Shown here: piece by piece, positions 8,754-18,194 of the stretch
Layout of the letters: each line of letters opens with the position of its first letter
Position numbering within the stretch: position 1 is the first letter of the stretch
DNA from: Palsa-504 sp963808315
Lineage (GTDB): Bacteria; Actinomycetota; Actinomycetes; Streptosporangiales; Streptosporangiaceae
Direction of reading: 5' to 3'
Length of the DNA: 64,000 nucleotides
Assembly: GCA_963808315.1 (NCBI GenBank)
Contig: CAWEFK010000033.1
Span: forward strand, 186,001 to 250,000
Made by a program: the position numbers and the translations under genes
Notes under the pieces: generated by a model
What the model was told of the DNA's origin: nothing
Database searches by the model: none
Seen by the model: the letters and a program-made list of their open reading frames with translations, nothing else

Positions 8754-9638
8754 ATGGCGAATGATCCTGACCGATGGCACCGATGGCTGCTAGATACGCG
8801 GTTCGGGGGCGATGCCGCGTTCCGTGAGAAAGACCTTGCCGATTTCTTGTACCCCGTGCGGGATACCGTGCTTGACAAGGGCCGGTTGCGTCCCGGCGAC
8901 ACGGTCCTTGACGTGGGAACTGGTGATGGCCTCATTGCGTTCGGCGCGCTGGAACGACTCGGCTCGTCAGGTCATGTGATCTTCTCCGATATCTCACAGG
9001 ACCTGCTCGACCACTGCCGCGCCGCCGCCACCGCCGAAGGGCTGCTCGACCGGTGCCGCTTCGTCCTGGCCCCTGCCGACTCCCTAGCAGGCGTAGCGGA
9101 CGCATCGGCGGACCTGGTCACCACCAGGTCGGTGCTGATCTACGTCAAGGACAAGGCAGCGGCCCTGCGGGAGTTCTACCGAGTGCTGACCCCCGGCGGA
9201 CGGGTGAGCTTGTTCGAACCGATCAACGTGCTGATGTCCCTCGCCGACCCTGACCTGTTCTCCGGCTACGACGTCAGCCCAGTCAGGACCCTGGCGGCGA
9301 AAGTCCAGGCGCTCTACCACTCCATGCAGCCGCCAGGCGAAGACCCCATAGTGGACTTCGATGAACGCGACCTCGTGCGCCATGCCCAAGGCGCCGGGTT
9401 CGCTGAGATCGAACTCGAACTACGGGTCAGCGTGAAAACCCGCAAAGAACCGGCTCCCTGGGAAGTCTTCATCCGCAAATCCGGCAACCCGCTCGTACCG
9501 ACTCTCAGAGAAGCGCTGAACAGCGCGCTCAGCCCGCAGGAAGCCGCCCAATTCACCGGGCATCTCAGGCCGCTTGTCGAAACAGGCACCGGACGGGAGC
9601 GCAGAGCACTCGCCTACCTGACCGCTGTCAAAGAATAG
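8754..9638 (+). CDS. class I SAM-dependent methyltransferase
   Basis: 294 residues from ATG 8754, with GGAAGGA 9-15 bases upstream. Motif I is DTVLDVGTGDGLIAFGALER, post-I HVIFSDISQDLLDHC, motif II SADLVTTRSVLIYV, and motif III LTPGGRVSLFEPINV. The long C-terminal part (about 120 residues, with VDFDERDLVRHAQGAGFAEI) is shared with small-molecule methyltransferases of the UbiE/Methyltransf_11 group. The gene begins 38 bp beyond the right end of the insertion sequence, so part of its native promoter may have been replaced by the IS. Confidence 0.8.
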   Translation: MANDPDRWHRWLLDTRFGGDAAFREKDLADFLYPVRDTVLDKGRLRPGDTVLDVGTGDGLIAFGALERLGSSGHVIFSDISQDLLDHCRAAATAEGLLDRCRFVLAPADSLAGVADASADLVTTRSVLIYVKDKAAALREFYRVLTPGGRVSLFEPINVLMSLADPDLFSGYDVSPVRTLAAKVQALYHSMQPPGEDPIVDFDERDLVRHAQGAGFAEIELELRVSVKTRKEPAPWEVFIRKSGNPLVPTLREALNSALSPQEAAQFTGHLRPLVETGTGRERRALAYLTAVKE

Positions 9639-9710
9639 AGAACTGCCCCACGGCCCTATCAGTCCTGAGCGGGGAAATCCCCACCAGACCCACAACAAAC
9701 CCCAGGTAAG

Positions 9711-9732
9711 GCCCGCATGTTCATGAGCGGGC
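9711..9732. terminator. GC-rich hairpin downstream of the methyltransferase
   Basis: A perfect 6-bp stem GCCCGC/GCGGGC with a 10-nt loop lies about 70 bp after the methyltransferase stop. There is no U-tract, so it would be at best an actinomycete-style I-shaped terminator. The rest of the 213-bp gap shows no gene. Confidence 0.3.
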
Positions 9733-9851
9733 GTCCCGTCCCTGTGCGGGCACTGTACGGATGTGGTGCACCCCTGTGCATCGGATCCACCACGGAGCGG
9801 GGTAGCTGAGGGGGTGGGACGGGGCGGGCTGGGGACGGGCAGACTGGGGGG

Positions 9852-10253
9852 ATGGAGATGCTGGGAACGCTGGAGCTTGGGTCGGGGTGCGGACGGCGGA
9901 GGACCTGGCCGCCTACCTGGGGGCCTTCGAGTCCATCGACCGCGATCCGGCGCACCTGCTGGTGGTCGGGCAGGCGGGCCAGGACATCGTGGCCACGATG
10001 CAGCTGTCCTTCCTGCCCGGCCTGGCCCGGCGCGGTGCGCTGCGGGCCCAGATCGAGGCGGTGCGGGTGGACCGGGCGTACCGGAGCCAGGGCCTGGGCT
10101 CGGCCATCATCACCTGGGCGATCAGCGAATCCCGGCGGCGGGGATGCGGGCTTGTGCAGCTGACGAGCGACAAGTCCCGTCCCGCCGCGCACCGCTTCTA
10201 CGAGCGGCTCGGCTTCAGCCGCCACCCACGAGGGCATGAAGCTCACGCTTTAA
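9852..10253 (+). pseudogene. GNAT family N-acetyltransferase, short N-terminus and two frame shifts
   Basis: The core is unmistakable: LVVGQAGQDIVATMQLSFLP, then RRGALRAQIEAVRVDRAYRS, QGLGSAIITWAI (acetyl-CoA loop) and KSRPAAHRFYERLGF. An ATG at 9852 is in another frame and needs a shift near 9885 to join the core. At the 3' end the family ending HEGMKLTL-stop is found one frame over, ending at 10253, so a second shift lies near 10220. The usual first 30-40 residues of the family are absent even after repair, so this may be a truncated gene as well as an indel-affected one. Confidence 0.6.
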
Positions 10254-10318
10254 CGGCGACGGTCGCGGGGATCGGGTCGCGGGAGCCGTAAGCTAAGCCG
10301 GGGGCCAAGGAGGCGTAC

Positions 10319-11086
10319 GTGGGCGAGCCAGCCGTCGCGGTACGGGGACTGCGCAAAAGCTTCGGACCGAAGGAGGCCGTGGCCGGGATCGACCTGGAGA
10401 TCGCGGCCGGGTCCTTCGCCGGGCTGGTCGGGCCGAACGGCGCAGGCAAGACCACGTCGCTGTCGATGATGACCGGCCTGCTGCGGCCGGACGGCGGCCA
10501 GGTCCTGATCAACGGGCATGACGTGTGGGCCGATCCGCCCGCCGCCAAGGCGATCATCGGGGTGGTGCCGGCCGAGGCCCGGCTGTTCGAGCGGCTGAGC
10601 GGCGAGGAACTGCTGGAATACGCCGGGCGGCTGCACGGGCTTGGCGCCGCCGAGGCGCGCTCGCGGTCCGCGCAGCTGCTGGAGGTGCTTGACCTGGCCG
10701 AGGACGCCAAACGCCTGGTCGCGGACTACTCCACCGGGATGCGCAAGAAGGCCTCACTGGGCTGCGCGCTGATCCACAACCCCTCGGCGCTGTTCCTGGA
10801 CGAGCCGCTCGAAGGCGTGGATCCGGTCTCCGCCGACGTGATCCGCCGGCTGCTGACCCGCTTCGTCGGCTCCGGCTCGACCGTGCTGTTCTCCAGCCAC
10901 GTGATGGAGCTGGTCGAGCAGGTCTGCGACCACGTCTCGGTCATCGCCCAGGGCCGGATCGTGGCCACCGGGACCACCGACGAGGTGCGGGGCGGCAAGA
11001 CGCTGCAGCAGGCGTTCATCGAGCTGGTCGGCTCGCGGGCGGACGGCGGGGAGGGACTGTCGTGGCTCGGCTCCTCGTCCAGCTGA
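10319..11086 (+). CDS. ABC-2 type transporter, ATP-binding protein
   Basis: 255 residues from GTG 10319 with AAGGAGG six bases upstream. Walker A is GPNGAGKTT (residues 38-46), the signature is YSTGM (137-141), Walker B is ALFLDEP (157-163), and the H-loop is FSSHVMELVEQVCDH. This is a single-domain ATPase of the DrrA/CcmA type that pairs with a separate permease; its 3' end overlaps the permease start by 25 bp, so the two are translationally coupled. Substrate (drug, lipid or polysaccharide) unknown. Confidence 0.85.
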   Translation: MGEPAVAVRGLRKSFGPKEAVAGIDLEIAAGSFAGLVGPNGAGKTTSLSMMTGLLRPDGGQVLINGHDVWADPPAAKAIIGVVPAEARLFERLSGEELLEYAGRLHGLGAAEARSRSAQLLEVLDLAEDAKRLVADYSTGMRKKASLGCALIHNPSALFLDEPLEGVDPVSADVIRRLLTRFVGSGSTVLFSSHVMELVEQVCDHVSVIAQGRIVATGTTDEVRGGKTLQQAFIELVGSRADGGEGLSWLGSSSS

Positions 11087-12657
11087 AACTGCGCCTGCTG
11101 CGCAACGCGCTGCGCTCGTCCACCCAGGCCAAGGCCGGCTTCATCGTCAGCCTGGTCTTCGCCGTCCTGGTGGCGGCCGGCACCTTCGCCGGGCTGGCCG
11201 CCCTGCGCGGCAACGGCGCGTCGGTGGACCTGACCACGGTCGTGTTCACCTTGTTCGCGTTCGGCTGGCTGATCCTGCCGCTGGTCGGCGTTCGGCCTGG
11301 ACGGCACCCTGGATCCGGCCACGCTGGCCCTGTACCCGCTGCGCACCCGGCCGCTCGCGGTGGGGCTGCTGGCCGCCTCGGCCACCGGAGCCTGGCCGCT
11401 GGCCAACCTGATCGGCCTGCTCGGGGTGACCGTCGGGCTGGCCCGCGGCGCCGCTGGCCTGGTCATCGCGCTGCTCGCGGTCGCTGCTCGAGGTGCTGTT
11501 CTGCATCACGCTGGCCCGGTTCGTGACCACCGGCCTGGCCGGGCTGCTGCGCTCCCGGCGCGGCAAGGACCTGGCCGCCTTCCTGGTCCTGCCGATCTTC
11601 GCCCTGTACGAGGTGTTCACCCAGGTGGTGCCGAAGCTGACCGCCGAGGGCAAGCTGACCCCGTCCAGCTTCGCCGGGGTCGACGTGTGGATGCGCTGGA
11701 TCCCGCCGGGGCTGGCCGCGCACGCGATCCAGGACGCCTCGACCGGGCACGCCGGCACCGCGTTGCTGCGGCTGGCGCTGCTCGCCGCCATCACCGTCGC
11801 GCTCGGCGCGCTGTGGATCAGCTCACTGGGCCGCGGCCTGGTGAGCGTCGACACCAGCACCCAGTCCAAGGCGGTGCACGGTACGGCGCTCCCGTTCGGC
11901 CGTTATGGCCTGCGCGGCACGGTGACCGCGCGGCTGTGGCTCTACCAGCGCCGCGACCCCGGCGCGCTGATCTACTGGGGCATCACCGCGGTCGTCATGC
12001 TGGCCACGCTCGGTCAGCAGCGTCACGACCCCGCGTTATCTGGTCGCCGTGCTCGGCAGCGCCACCGATCGGGGCCGCGCTGATGGCCTACGCTGCACGC
12101 CAACTCGATCGGGCTGAGCGGACCCGGGCTTCGGCCTCGAGGCGATGGCGCTGGCCGGGCGCCGCGCGCTGCGGGCCTATTTCTCCGGCCAGGACATCGC
12201 CCTCGGCCTGATCGCGGTGCCGCTGCTGGCGGTGATCTCGTTCGGCCTGGCGGCCGTGGCCGGGCACCCGGTGGACGGGTTCCTGGGCCTGGCGGTGGAT
12301 CTCGCCGGGATCGGCGCGGGGCTGGCGCTGAGCAACATCTTCACCGTCACCGTGCCCTACCCGATGGAAAAGCGGGCCGGCAGCCCCACGCCCCAGGGCG
12401 GCCAGCGGCTACACCGGCTTCGGGATCGGCAGCAGCCTCGGCAGCCTCTCGGCACGGCGGTGGCGGTCGTTCCGGTCATGCTCGCCGCCATGCTCACCGG
12501 CTCGGATCCGGCGGGCGGTCCGGATGCCGGTGCTCGTGCTCGTGCGCCGCCGGGTACGGCCTGGCGCTGGCCTGGACCGGCGTGCGACATCGCCGCCCGC
12601 GCGGCCGAGCAGAAGCTGCCCGAGCTCTACCAGATCGCCGTCCGCAGCAAGCTATAG
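11062..12657 (+). pseudogene. ABC-2 type transporter permease, several frame shifts
   Basis: The joined frames give about 530 residues of a hydrophobic membrane permease: KAGFIVSLVFAVLVAAGTFA at the start, LANLIGLLGVTVGLARGAAG, then GKDLAAFLVLPIFALYEVFT, DIALGLIAVPLLAVISFGLA and FTVTVPYPMEK, ending PELYQIAVRSKL at 12657. Frame changes occur near 11288, 11485, 12015-12120, 12395 and 12520. All segments are in the right order with no missing section, so single-base consensus errors explain it better than decay. It is the membrane partner of the ATPase upstream (start GTG 11062 inside that gene). Confidence 0.75.
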
Positions 12658-12778
12658 CGCAGCAGCCGTATGTCCACGACGGAACCGCCATGACCACCGC
12701 GGCAGGCGCACGTGCGTCATCGCCATCGCCGAGCTGAAGGAGCTGCTCTCAGCGGGCGCCTGAGGGGTAACTTGTGGC

Positions 12779-14230
12779 GTGACCGCGCGTATCAGTCAGA
12801 AGGTAGCGGTCGGCGTCGTCTTCGTCGCCGCGATGTTCATGTCGATCCTGGATACGACGATCGTCAACGTCGCGCTGCCGACCATCGGGCGTGACTTCAA
12901 GGTCAGCGCCACCGCGGTGGACAGCATCGCGATCGCCTTCCTGGTCAGCCTGGCCGTGTTCATCCCGGCGTCCGGCTGGCTCGGTGACCGGTTCGGCGGC
13001 AAGCGGATCCTGCTCGATCGCCATCGTGGTGTTCACCGTCGCCTCGGCGGCGTGCGGGGCGGCGACCAGCCTGGCCGAGCTGGTCGCGTTCCGGATCCTG
13101 CAGGGGGCGGGCGGCGGCATGCTGGCCCCGGTCGGGATGGCCATGCTGTTCCGCGTGTTCCCGCCCGCGGAGCGGGTCAGGGCCTCGGCGATCTTGACCG
13201 TGCCGACCACGCTGGCCCCGGCGCTCGGCCCGGTGCTGGGCGGGCTGCTCGTCACCGAGGCGTCCTGGCGGTGGGTGTTCTACGTCAACGTGCCGATCGG
13301 CGCCGCCGCGCTCATCTTCGGCCTGATCTTCCTGGAAGACACCCCGCAGGCGCAGCCCGGCCGGTTCGACCTGCCCGGCTTCCTGCTCTCCGGGGTGGGT
13401 CTCGGGCTGCTGATGTACGGCGTGTCTGAGGGGCCCAACCTGGGCTGGCACCGGCCGGAGATCATCGGCACGATCGCCGCCGGGGTGATCCTGCTGGCGG
13501 TCATGGTGGTCGTCGAGCTGCGGTCCGCCGCCCCCATGGTGGACCTGCGGCTGCTGGAGAACCGCCTGTTCCGGGCGGGCAACGGGGTCATGGTGCTGGC
13601 TTCTGTCGCGTTCCTGGGCACGCTGTACGCGATCTCGCTGTACTACCAGGACGGCCGGGGCCTGAGCGCGCTCGGCTCCGGGCTGAGCACGTTCCCTGAG
13701 GCGTTCGGCGTGATGGGCGGCGCGCAGCTGGCCAGCCGGTGGCTGTACCCGCGGCTGGGGCCCCGCCGCGCACATCAGCATCGGGCTGATCGGCACCGCG
13801 GTCTCCATCGGGCTGCTCGCCCTGCTCGGCCCGCAGACCAGCCTGTGGTGGGCCCGGCTGCTCATGCTGACCCTCGGGCTGTCCATGGCCCAGGTGTTCG
13901 TCCCGGTTCAGGCGGCCGCCTTCGCCACGATCACGCCCGCGGCGACCGGACGGGCCTCGACGATGTTCAACACGACCAGGCAGCTCGGCGGGGCCGTCGG
14001 CGTGGCCCTGCTGACCACCGTGATCGTGCTCGTCGGCCCGGTGCACCTGGTCGCCGGGCACCCGGTGGCGAACCTGGCCGCGTACCGGGTGGCGTTCCTG
14101 GCCGCCGCCGCGGTCTGCCTGTGCGCGCTGGCCTGCTCGCTGTCCATCCGGGACGCCGACGCGGCTAGCACCAGGCCGGGCCGGAGCGGGAGGCGGCCGG
14201 CTCGACCCGGCCCCGGCGACCGCGGCCTGA
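12779..14230 (+). pseudogene. MFS transporter, DHA2 (EmrB/QacA) family, frame-shifted
   Basis: Starts at GTG 12779 behind GAGGGGT. The DHA2 motif LDTTIVNVALPTIGRDF is in the first membrane segment, followed by GDRFGGKR (motif A). After a shift near 13012 the frame continues FTVASAACGAATSLAELVAF and RILQGAGGGMLAP (motif C region), and after another near 13765 MAQVFVPVQAAAFATITPAA and RASTMFNTTRQLGGAVGVAL. Total about 480 residues with up to 14 helices. The C-terminal end is uncertain because no frame stops cleanly before the convergent hydrolase. It is a proton-driven drug efflux type pump; substrate unknown. Confidence 0.75.
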
Positions 14231-14235
14231 GCGGG

Positions 14236-15505
14236 TCAGCTGCCGGTGTTAGCGGTGAGGGCCTGGTAGACCAGCTGGCGCAGCTGCGAGCGGATCGGGT
14301 AGGCGCTGGAGGGCAGCAGCTGGGTGAAGAACGAGACGGTCAGCTCCTCCGCCGGGTCGATCCAGAACGCGGTGCTGGCCGCGCCGCCCCAGGACAGCTC
14401 GCCCGCCGAACCCGGCACCTTGCCGGGCACCGGGTCGAGGACCACGGCGAAGCCGAGGCCGAAGCCGACCCCGCGGAACGGCGACTCCGCGTACAGCGGG
14501 CGGCCGAACGTCTCCAGGTCCAGGCCGCCGGGCAGGTGGTTGCGGCCCATGTAGCCGACCGTGCGCGGGCTGAGCAGCCGGGTGCCGTCCAGTTCGCCGG
14601 CCGGGCTGTCGGCGCGGGCCAGCAGCATGCTGGGTGAACCGGTGATAGTCCGCCGCGGTCGAGACCAGGCCGTGGCCCCCGGCGAGCAGGCCGGCGGCTG
14701 CCGGGCGGCGGCGCCCAGCTTGTCGAGCCTGGCCGCGGTGCCGCTCGCGGCCGGGCGTGTACAGCGCGGCCAGCCGGGGCACCTGCGTGTCGCGTGGCGG
14801 AGAAGCCGGTGTCGTTCATGCCCGAGCGGGTCGAAGATCCTGGTCGCGAAGAACTCGTCCAGGCGCTGGCCGGAGGCGACCTCGACCACCCGGCCGAGCA
14901 CGTCGGTCGCCACCGAGTAGTTCCACTCCGTGCCGGGCTGGAACAGCAGCGGCAGGCCCGCCCAGGCGTCGCACGCCTGGGCCAGGTCCATGCCGCGGGG
15001 CGTGGACCATTCGAAGCCGGCCGCCCGGTACATGGCGTCCACCGGGTGGACCCGGTGGAACCCGTAGGTCAGGCCGGCGGTGTGGGTGAGCAGGTGCCAG
15101 ATCCGCACCGGCTCGGTGGCCGGGACGGTGACCTGGCCGCAGGTCCGAGCCGCCGGCGTAGACCCGGACGTCGGCGAACGAGGGGATGAACGCGCTGACC
15201 GGGTCGGTGAGCTCGAAGGCGCCCTCCTCGTACAGCATCATCGCCGCCACCGAGGTGACCGGCTTGGTCATCGAGTACAGCCGCCACACCGTGTCCGTCT
15301 CGACCGGCAGCCCGGCCTCGACGTCGCGGGACCCGTAACTCGCCACGTGCGCCAGGCGGCCGTGCCGGCTCACCGTGACCAGCCAGCCGGGCAGCCTGCC
15401 GTCGTCGACGTAGCGGGCGAAGTGCCGGTCGATCCGCTGCAGCCGGTCCGGATCCAGGCCTACCTCGGCCGGCTCGGCCTCGGTCTTGAGCTCGCTCATC
15501 GCCAT
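14236..15505 (-). pseudogene. serine hydrolase, beta-lactamase (class C / EstB) family, frame-shifted
   Basis: Begins at ATG 15505 (or 15499), with GGGAAAGG just upstream. The catalytic SxxK is in VWRLYSMTKPVTSVAAMM, and the YxN-like Tyr in GTEWNYSVATDVLGRVVEVA. The C-terminal part reads LSWGGAASTAFWIDP, the usual third motif of EstB-type esterases, then a tail ending TANTGS at 14236. Frames change near 15140, 14800 and 14650. Joined length is about 420 residues, normal for the family. Such enzymes act as esterases, D-peptidases or weak beta-lactamases; no signal peptide is visible, so a cytoplasmic esterase is more likely than resistance. Confidence 0.75.
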
Positions 15506-15971
15506 CGCCTTTCCCAAGCAGGACCCGTCAGAGCCAGGAAAACAGATCGGGCTGGGCGGGGAAACGCCGGGGTGGCTCAGCGGCGGCTCAGCGTTCACCC
15601 GGGCTCGGTCCACCCGGGGCGGCGCCTGGGATATAACTATAATTAACGGCCTATTGAGATCCGCAAACTTTTCGGTACCTTTATGCGAATTCCAGCCAGG
15701 CCGCTGTCCGCGATCCGAGCGGCACGATGTGATATTGTCACCGGCACGCACGCATCCTATCGATGACCACTCGCCACAATGACGCATGCTGCCGCTATGC
15801 GCCAATCGTGCAAAGCGCCAATTACCACGATAACCTGACCACCCTGGGGATTATAGATTCTGATTCTTCTTACCATCTCGTATTACCCTGACTAGTTTGC
15901 GGTGCCCTCTCACCGGACTGTCGTTCGGCCGGGAGAAGACGGCCGCAGAAGCACAGATGAGGATTCTGAGT
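15506..15971. other. intergenic region of lower GC upstream of the TNT-domain gene
   Basis: No gene is seen in this 466-bp gap. From about 15628 the base composition drops well below the surroundings, with AT-rich tracts such as ATATAACTATAATTAA (15630-15645). It probably contains the promoters of the divergent serine hydrolase and TNT-domain genes; no hexamer pair is convincing enough to assign. Confidence 0.5.
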
Positions 15972-16603
15972 ATGAAACGCATCGCCATCGCCTTGGCGGG
16001 CGCCATCGTCGTGGTGCTGGCCATGGTGGTCCCCGCCGCGGCGGCCCCGGTTACCCCGCGTACCGGGGATGCTCGGCCGCTTACCTCGACCACGACTACC
16101 GGCTCGGACCTGCGACGACGCCGGACCAGGGCATAGTGGCCCGGGAGTTGATCGGGTACAACCGGTTCGGCAGGCTGAGCCCGCAGAATTTCCTCGCCGA
16201 CTACTGGGACTCGGCCACGAGCAGCTGGGATTACCCGCCGGACAACGGGTACCTGATCCTCGGCGGACAGCCGGTCGAGTTCCCGGTGACGCTCGTTCCT
16301 GGCGAGTCGATCGACCGGTACGGAAGCCTCTACGGCAGCTTCCTCGCCCCGTTCGGCACTCCCTATGCTGACAGGTCCATTCCTCCCTCGAGCCTCGACG
16401 ACTCTCCCGGCTTCACCTGCAATTACCACACCTACAGGGTGACCAAGGCGTTCGCCGTGGAAGCCGGCCCGATCGCCCCGGCCTTCGGCCAGCCCGGCCT
16501 CGGCCTGCAATATCAGCTCCTCTCCTCGCTGTTGCCCGGCGACCCGAGTACCGCCGACGTGTACTGGCTGGTCGATAACGGCTACCTCACCGCGACCAAC
16601 TAA
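15972..16603 (+). CDS. secreted TNT-domain (NAD glycohydrolase-like) protein, one frame shift
   Basis: ATG 15972 gives a Sec signal peptide (MKRIAIALAGAIVVVLAMVV, then PAAAAP). One base after that frame, from about 16045, a mature domain follows: GRLSPQNFLADYWD, DRYGSLYGSFLAPFGTPY, RSIPPSSL, CNYHTYRVTKAF, IAPAFGQPGLGLQYQLL and WLVDNGYL. This is the TNT fold (DUF4237), named after the C-terminal NAD+ glycohydrolase toxin of M. tuberculosis CpnT; the RYG, Arg-Ser-hydrophobic-Pro-Pro and GQPGxGxQY elements are the conserved active-site region. The signal peptide suggests export on its own rather than as a large polymorphic toxin. No immunity protein of the known IFT type is recognisable beside it. 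The frame shift may be a consensus error or a silenced toxin. Confidence 0.75.
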
Positions 16604-16687
16604 TTCGCCCCGTGATGCGTGATGCCCCTGGCGCCCGGCGACGTTAGGCTGGCGGTAGTAAGGCCGAGCGTCAGGAGAACACTCGCC

Positions 16688-18053
16688 ATGGCCGTGACCG
16701 CCGACCCTCCGGCCATGCTGCGCGACCGGGCCGCCACGGTGCTCCACGGTAACGACGCAGGTAGCTGGACGAAGGCGTCCCCGCACCTGTACCCGCACCA
16801 GTGGAGCTGGGACAGCGCCTTCAACGCCATCGGGTGGGCGCAACTGGACGTCCGGCGGGCCATGGCGGAGCTCGAGGGACTGTTCGCGGCGCAGTGGTCC
16901 ACGGGCATGGTGCCCCATATCGTGTTCCGGGCAGGCCCAGAGGAGCCCTACTTTCCGGGCCGGAGTGGTGGGCCTGCGCGACCGCGCCGGGGGGCGCCGC
17001 GGCCCCCCGGTACAGACGACCGGGATCTGCCAGCCGCCGGTGCACGCCCTGGCGCTGCAGCGGATCTGGCAGCTGACCCCGCCGGCGCAGCGGCCGGAGA
17101 TCCGCGGGCGCCTCCAGGCGCTGTACCCGGCTGGTCCGCTGGCACCGCTATCTCGCCACCCAGCGCGACCCCGAGGCATCGGGGCTGGTCACCGTCTACC
17201 ACCCCTGGGAGGGAACGGACAACTCCCCGCGCTGGGACCGCGCGCTGGCGAGTATCAAGGTGGCCAGGCCCCGGCCGTACACCCGCCTGGACACCGAGCA
17301 GGTGACGGATCCGTCGCAGCGGCCCACCGACTGGGATTACGACCGGTACCTGTGGCTGGTCGGCCTGCTGAGAAAGTACCGGTACGACGACGCGGAGATC
17401 CACCGCCGGTACCCGTTCCTGATCAAGGACGTGTTCTTCAGCGCCGTCCTCGTCGCGGCGAACACCGCGCTCCTCGACCTGGCCGACGTGGCCGGCGCCA
17501 GTGACGGGGACCGTGGGCAGCTGGCCGGCTGGCTGGACCGCGGCCGGCGGGGGCTGGCGGGCTGCTACGACGCCGGGACCGGTCTCTGCCTCGACTACGA
17601 CCTCCGCGCCGGGGAGCAGATCCGGCTACGGACGTTCGCGGGTTTCGCGCCGCTGTTCGCCGGGGCCGGGTCGCTCCTGCCCGGGACGATTTCTGCCGGG
17701 ACGATTTCTGCCCAGCTGAGGCTGCTCGACTCCGGAGACTTCTGCGGCGACCCGCGGTTGCGCTGGCGCCTGCTGCCGAGCACGAGTCCGGCCGAGCCGG
17801 TGTTCGAGCCGCACAACTACTGGCGCGGCCCGGTCTGGCCGGTCATCAACTGGCTGCTGTGGCACTCGCTGTGCCAGCTCGGTTATCCCGGCCGCGCGGA
17901 CGAGATCCGCCGCGACTCACTCAGCCAGATCGCCGCGGCCGTGAGTTCGCCGAGTATTTCGACCCGTTCACCGGCAAGCCGCTCGGCTCACCGCAGCAGT
18001 CCTGGACCGCCGCGGTCGCGCTGGACTGGTCGGCCGCCGACCACGCCAGCTAG
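16688..18053 (+). pseudogene. MGH1/GH63-like (alpha/alpha)6 glycosidase, frame-shifted
   Basis: Starts at ATG 16688 behind AGGAGA. Signature pieces occur in order across frames: LYPHQWSWDSAFNAIGWAQL, PVHALALQRIWQL, TVYHPWEGTDNSPRWDRAL, then FEPHNYWRGPVWPVINWLL and a final EYFDPFTGKPLGSPQQSWTA. The WDS, HPWEG-DNSPRWD and YWRGPVWP motifs are those of mannosylglycerate hydrolase and GH63-like alpha-glycosidases, whose catalytic acids lie in these motifs. Shifts lie near 16965, 17130 and 17935. Repaired length is about 450 residues. A 15-bp tandem duplication (17683-17712) repeats GTISA in frame. Confidence 0.75.
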
Positions 18054-18070
18054 CCACGCCGCCCAGCCAG

Positions 18071-18100
18071 CCACGTCCGGCCACGTCCGGCCACGTCCAG
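18071..18100. repeat. tandem 10-bp repeat, three copies
   Basis: CCACGTCCGG, CCACGTCCGG and CCACGTCCAG in tandem just after the glycosidase stop, within the spacer before argG. No coding role is visible. Confidence 0.7.
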
Positions 18101-18155
18101 CCGGGCACGCCGGCTGGTCGCGGCGCGGACCGGGTGCGGGACCTGGACGGGGGCC

Positions 18156-18193
18156 TTTGCATGAACATGCACTCTCGTGCATATACTTGCACT
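18156..18193 (+). promoter_or_regulatory. tandem ARG boxes (ArgR operator) overlapping the argG promoter
   Basis: Two imperfect palindromes, TGCATGAACATGCA (18158-18171) and TGCATATACTTGCA (18178-18191), have centres exactly 20 bp apart, the layout of paired 18-bp ARG boxes bound by an ArgR hexamer. TGCAT-type boxes are the form known from actinomycete arginine operons. The second box contains TATACT (18182-18187), a good -10 element, and the first contains TTGCAT (18157-18162), a fair -35 with a 19-bp spacer. ArgR binding would block the promoter when arginine is abundant. Confidence 0.7.
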
Positions 18194-18194
18194 C

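Noticed and set aside
12960..13886. 308-codon frame antisense to the DHA2 transporter
   Set aside because: His/Arg/Pro-rich shadow; the forward frames carry recognised transporter motifs.
14236..15505. True class C beta-lactamase
   Set aside because: No signal peptide and an EstB-like third motif (WGGAAST) instead of KTG, so an esterase-type serine hydrolase is more likely.
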